Source: Mycolicibacterium vulneris (GTDB lineage Bacteria > Actinomycetota > Actinomycetes > Mycobacteriales > Mycobacteriaceae). Taken from it: a stretch of DNA of 64,000 bases. Shown piece after piece: positions 63,681-64,000 of the stretch. Below the pieces are notes generated by a model that worked only from the letters and a program-made list of their open reading frames with translations, did not search any database and was not told the DNA's origin. The stretch spans positions 124,001 through 188,000 of the forward strand of contig NZ_NCXM01000007.1 of NCBI RefSeq assembly GCF_002104765.1, written 5' to 3'. Within the stretch, counting starts at the first letter, position 1. Each line of letters opens with the position of its first letter. The translations under genes and the position numbers were made by a program.

Positions 63681-64000
63681 ATGCCCGAATTCCCACCCGA
63701 CCGCATCAGCGGTCCGCGGCTGCTGCTGCGCCTACCCACGCTCGACGACGCGGGGGCGCTGTTCCAGCGGGTCGCCCGCGACCCGCAGGTCACCAAGTAT
63801 CTGTTGTGGGCACCGCACCCCGACGTGGCCGCGACGCGGCGCGTGATCACCGAAAAACTGAACGCAGGCGCGGACGAGAAGACCTGGGTCATCGAGTCGC
63901 GGCACCGCGGCGAGGTGATCGGGCTGGCCAGCTGCCGGCGCACCGCGCCGCACTCGGTCGAGGTCGGCTACTGCCTGGGTCGGCGCTGGTGGGGCAAGGG
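63681..64000 (+). CDS. GNAT family N-acetyltransferase, cut by the window end
   Basis: The first 106 residues of an acetyltransferase of the RimJ/RimL-like group: ISGPRLLLRLPTLDDAGALF, then DPQVTKYLLWAPHPDVAATR and the conserved strand SVEVGYCLGRRWWGKG, which is the start of the acetyl-CoA loop. The remainder lies beyond 64000. ATG 63681 is 12 bp after the hydrolase stop, so they are likely co-transcribed. Confidence 0.85.
   Translation, partial: MPEFPPDRISGPRLLLRLPTLDDAGALFQRVARDPQVTKYLLWAPHPDVAATRRVITEKLNAGADEKTWVIESRHRGEVIGLASCRRTAPHSVEVGYCLGRRWWGK

Overview
The window is high-GC chromosomal DNA from a slow-growing, non-tuberculous Mycobacterium. This rests on protein-level matches (from memory, no search run) to a long block that is collinear with M. 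tuberculosis Rv1379 to Rv1428c, here read in reverse, and on mycobacterial hallmarks: WS/DGAT acyltransferases, LprG/P55, mIHF, hemophore-type secreted proteins and leaderless GTG/ATG starts. No tRNA, rRNA, insertion sequence or CRISPR array was seen.

Layout. 1-8.2 kb is an accessory, decaying segment: a TetR regulator, a broken AlaDH/PNT-family gene (ceo-like), a small ORF, a WS/DGAT, a ribosome-hibernation-type protein, and a DUF3556 membrane protein next to a shattered FAD oxidoreductase gene. 8.4-12.0 kb is a lipid operon (acyltransferase, fadD12, lipO). 12.3-20.8 kb is an ion-transport block absent at this position in M. tuberculosis: DUF2254 membrane protein, an ArsB/NhaD-type transporter with a CBS protein, and two tandem KimA-type K+ transporters. 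The first KimA carries a fused C-terminal OB-fold and lies behind a possible divergent c-di-AMP (ydaO) riboswitch. 20.8-27.2 kb holds a second WS/DGAT and the coupled uvrC-rapZ-yvcK-whiA operon. 27.2-38.8 kb holds riboflavin genes (ribBA, ribH, ribC, ribD), lprG-p55, and rpe, rsmB and fmt, with remnants of a cupin gene and lprH. 38.8-47.6 kb holds a methyltransferase/MarR pair, priA, a YhhN protein, and lipI, nlhH, a BVMO and a PPOX-fold protein. 47.6-51.6 kb is metK, coaBC, rpoZ, gmk, mihF. 52.6-61.7 kb is a Mop-like regulator and the complete pyrimidine operon pyrR-pyrB-pyrC-(Rv1382-like)-carA-carB-pyrF, with 1-4 nt overlaps throughout and a PyrR-type hairpin before pyrR. The end holds a beta-lactamase-fold hydrolase and a truncated GNAT.

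Most notable: (1) a MIRU-like repeat family with a five-copy 55-bp array and a solitary inverted copy, both placed on the stop codon (GACTAG) of a gene that converges on its neighbour, the solitary one flanked by a 9-bp direct repeat; (2) the KimA/OB-fold fusion and its possible riboswitch; (3) matching leaderless promoters in front of lipI and nlhH, with lipI and its divergent neighbour sharing a CATG start; (4) several partly deleted pseudogenes; (5) a 20-bp-stem hairpin whose G-U pairs favour function on one strand only.
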